A stretch of 64,000 nt of DNA from JAEUIE01 sp046350055 (lineage in GTDB: Bacteria; Planctomycetota; Planctomycetia; Gemmatales; HRBIN36), in NCBI GenBank assembly GCA_046350055.1, contig JAXMBC010000001.1, positions 2,914,001-2,978,000 on the forward strand, read 5' to 3'. The notes under the pieces are model-generated. The model was not told the DNA's origin, made no database searches, and saw nothing but the letters and a program-made list of their open reading frames with translations. Shown here one piece after another: positions 63,307 through 64,000 of this stretch. A program made the translations under genes and the position numbers. Each line of letters starts with the position of its first letter. The stretch's first letter is position 1.

Positions 63307-64000
63307 ATGTTGAAACGCTATGCTCAAGCACTGGCTGCAGTGGCTCTTGCCTGCGTAGGCGGTGCCGCTTATGCCGACCAGCCTGCAGTATCAACTCACG
63401 TTACCAGCTGTGCCACGGATTGCTGCAATGACAGTTGCGGCAGCTTCTATGGTTCCGCCGGTGTGCTCTTCCTGCGTGCCTGCGGGAATGGCAACTCTGC
63501 CTACTCTTCGTTTGATTGCATGTATGAAAATGCACGTCCTATCAGCCACATCACCAATGTGACTGATTTCGATAACGGTATTGACCTGGGATACCGCTTT
63601 GAATTCGGTTACTCCGGTGCCAATGGCTGGGGTGGCCGTGTTCGCTACTTCCAGTTTAACAGTGCTGACACCCAGTCAGCTATTGATAACCTGGATGACG
63701 AACGTGCCGGTTCCGGCGTGACCTCACGAAAGGACACTCTTCGTCCTCTCGGTCTGGGACTTCTGAGCTTCGGTACTGATATCAACCCCACTTCGGTCAG
63801 CTATAGCAACACCATTCAGATTCGTACGATTGACATCGAACTGACCAAGAGTGGTCGTTGTGGCTGTCTTGACTGGACAGGGTCTCTTGGATTGCGATAT
63901 CTGCAGACCTACCAGACCTACAACTACGATGAAGCATTGCTGACATCGCCAGCCACTCGCGAGTTCGATGTCTTCGGGTTTGACATTACGCGTGCTGAAC
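63307..64000 (+). CDS. Second cysteine-rich outer-membrane barrel protein, 3' truncated
   Basis: The reading frame is open to the window end. ACGGAGG lies 8-10 bases before the ATG. Signal peptide MLKRYAQALAAVALACVGGA ends near AYADQ. The mature N-terminus is Cys-rich (SCATDCCNDSCGSFYGSAGV), then barrel strands GVLFLRACG, NGIDLGYRFEFGYSGANGWG and GRVRYFQFNSADTQ. FYGSAGVLFLR parallels WYGSAGVLVLK, and LDWTGSLGLRYLQTYQTYNY parallels LELTWSAGLRWLTIEQSYNA of the gene before it. Both are therefore paralogues from tandem duplication; identity is moderate. Possible disulfide-linked surface layer component; inference. Confidence 0.75.
   Translation, partial: MLKRYAQALAAVALACVGGAAYADQPAVSTHVTSCATDCCNDSCGSFYGSAGVLFLRACGNGNSAYSSFDCMYENARPISHITNVTDFDNGIDLGYRFEFGYSGANGWGGRVRYFQFNSADTQSAIDNLDDERAGSGVTSRKDTLRPLGLGLLSFGTDINPTSVSYSNTIQIRTIDIELTKSGRCGCLDWTGSLGLRYLQTYQTYNYDEALLTSPATREFDVFGFDITRAE

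Overview
The window looks like a chromosome piece from a planctomycete, most likely of the Gemmatales type. The evidence is a DUF1559 prepilin-like protein with the terminal H-x9-DG motif, a Tat-exported DUF1501 protein, an extracellular protein with the LEALEDR N-terminal motif, a secreted tricorn-type protease, a caspase-fold/S41 fusion, an LRR/beta-propeller membrane protein and large GspE/GspG-type secretion genes. No rRNA, tRNA, phage, transposase or CRISPR was seen.

Layout. 1-2.5 kb: pth (cut by the window edge), rpsF, ssb, rplI, a translation/replication operon without rpsR. 2.6-6 kb: tricorn-type protease. 6-7.2 kb: Xre/RES toxin-antitoxin pair with a near-consensus promoter and a perfect operator palindrome, then a repeat-rich spacer. 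7.2-11 kb: polysaccharide deacetylase, SDR and small exported or membrane proteins. 11.2-12.8 kb: asnS, carrying an in-frame intergenic-type repeat. 12.8-17 kb: small lipoprotein, DUF1559 protein, pseudo-caspase/S41 fusion. 17-37 kb, all on the minus strand: a type II secretion/type IV pilus-like locus in the order gspE, pilT, gspE, four-helix-bundle gene, gspF, gspG, gspG, gspH, gspI, gspJ and a giant gspK-like gene. 37-49 kb: ybdK, an LRR/propeller protein, an SBP56 selenium-binding protein, an accessory block bounded by a second copy of the SBP56 3' end, a phosphohexomutase, a DUF1501 protein, purine nucleoside phosphorylase and class I fumarase. 49-55 kb: LURP-one/scramblase-like protein, RTX-repeat protein and a membrane protein, two of these flanked by direct repeats. 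55-64 kb: ECF sigma factor, TPR protein, pseudo-rhomboid, metallophosphoesterase, serS, gltA and two cysteine-containing outer-membrane barrel proteins (the last cut by the window edge).

A second layer lies over the genes: interspersed repeats. They include arrays of a degenerate 7-bp unit (AGNAGNC) at eight sites, several forming inverted pairs and one pair flanking the four-helix-bundle gene inside the secretion operon. A second family, with a C4TCAC4 ... GGGGAGAGGGG core, occurs between genes, inside asnS as coding sequence, and as the C-terminus of another gene. GC-rich hairpin families sit at gene ends. The most unusual protein-level features are the giant GspK-like protein, the pseudo-caspase joined to an apparently intact S41 protease, and a rhomboid lacking its catalytic histidine. 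All functions are inferred from reading motifs by eye; no database search was possible.
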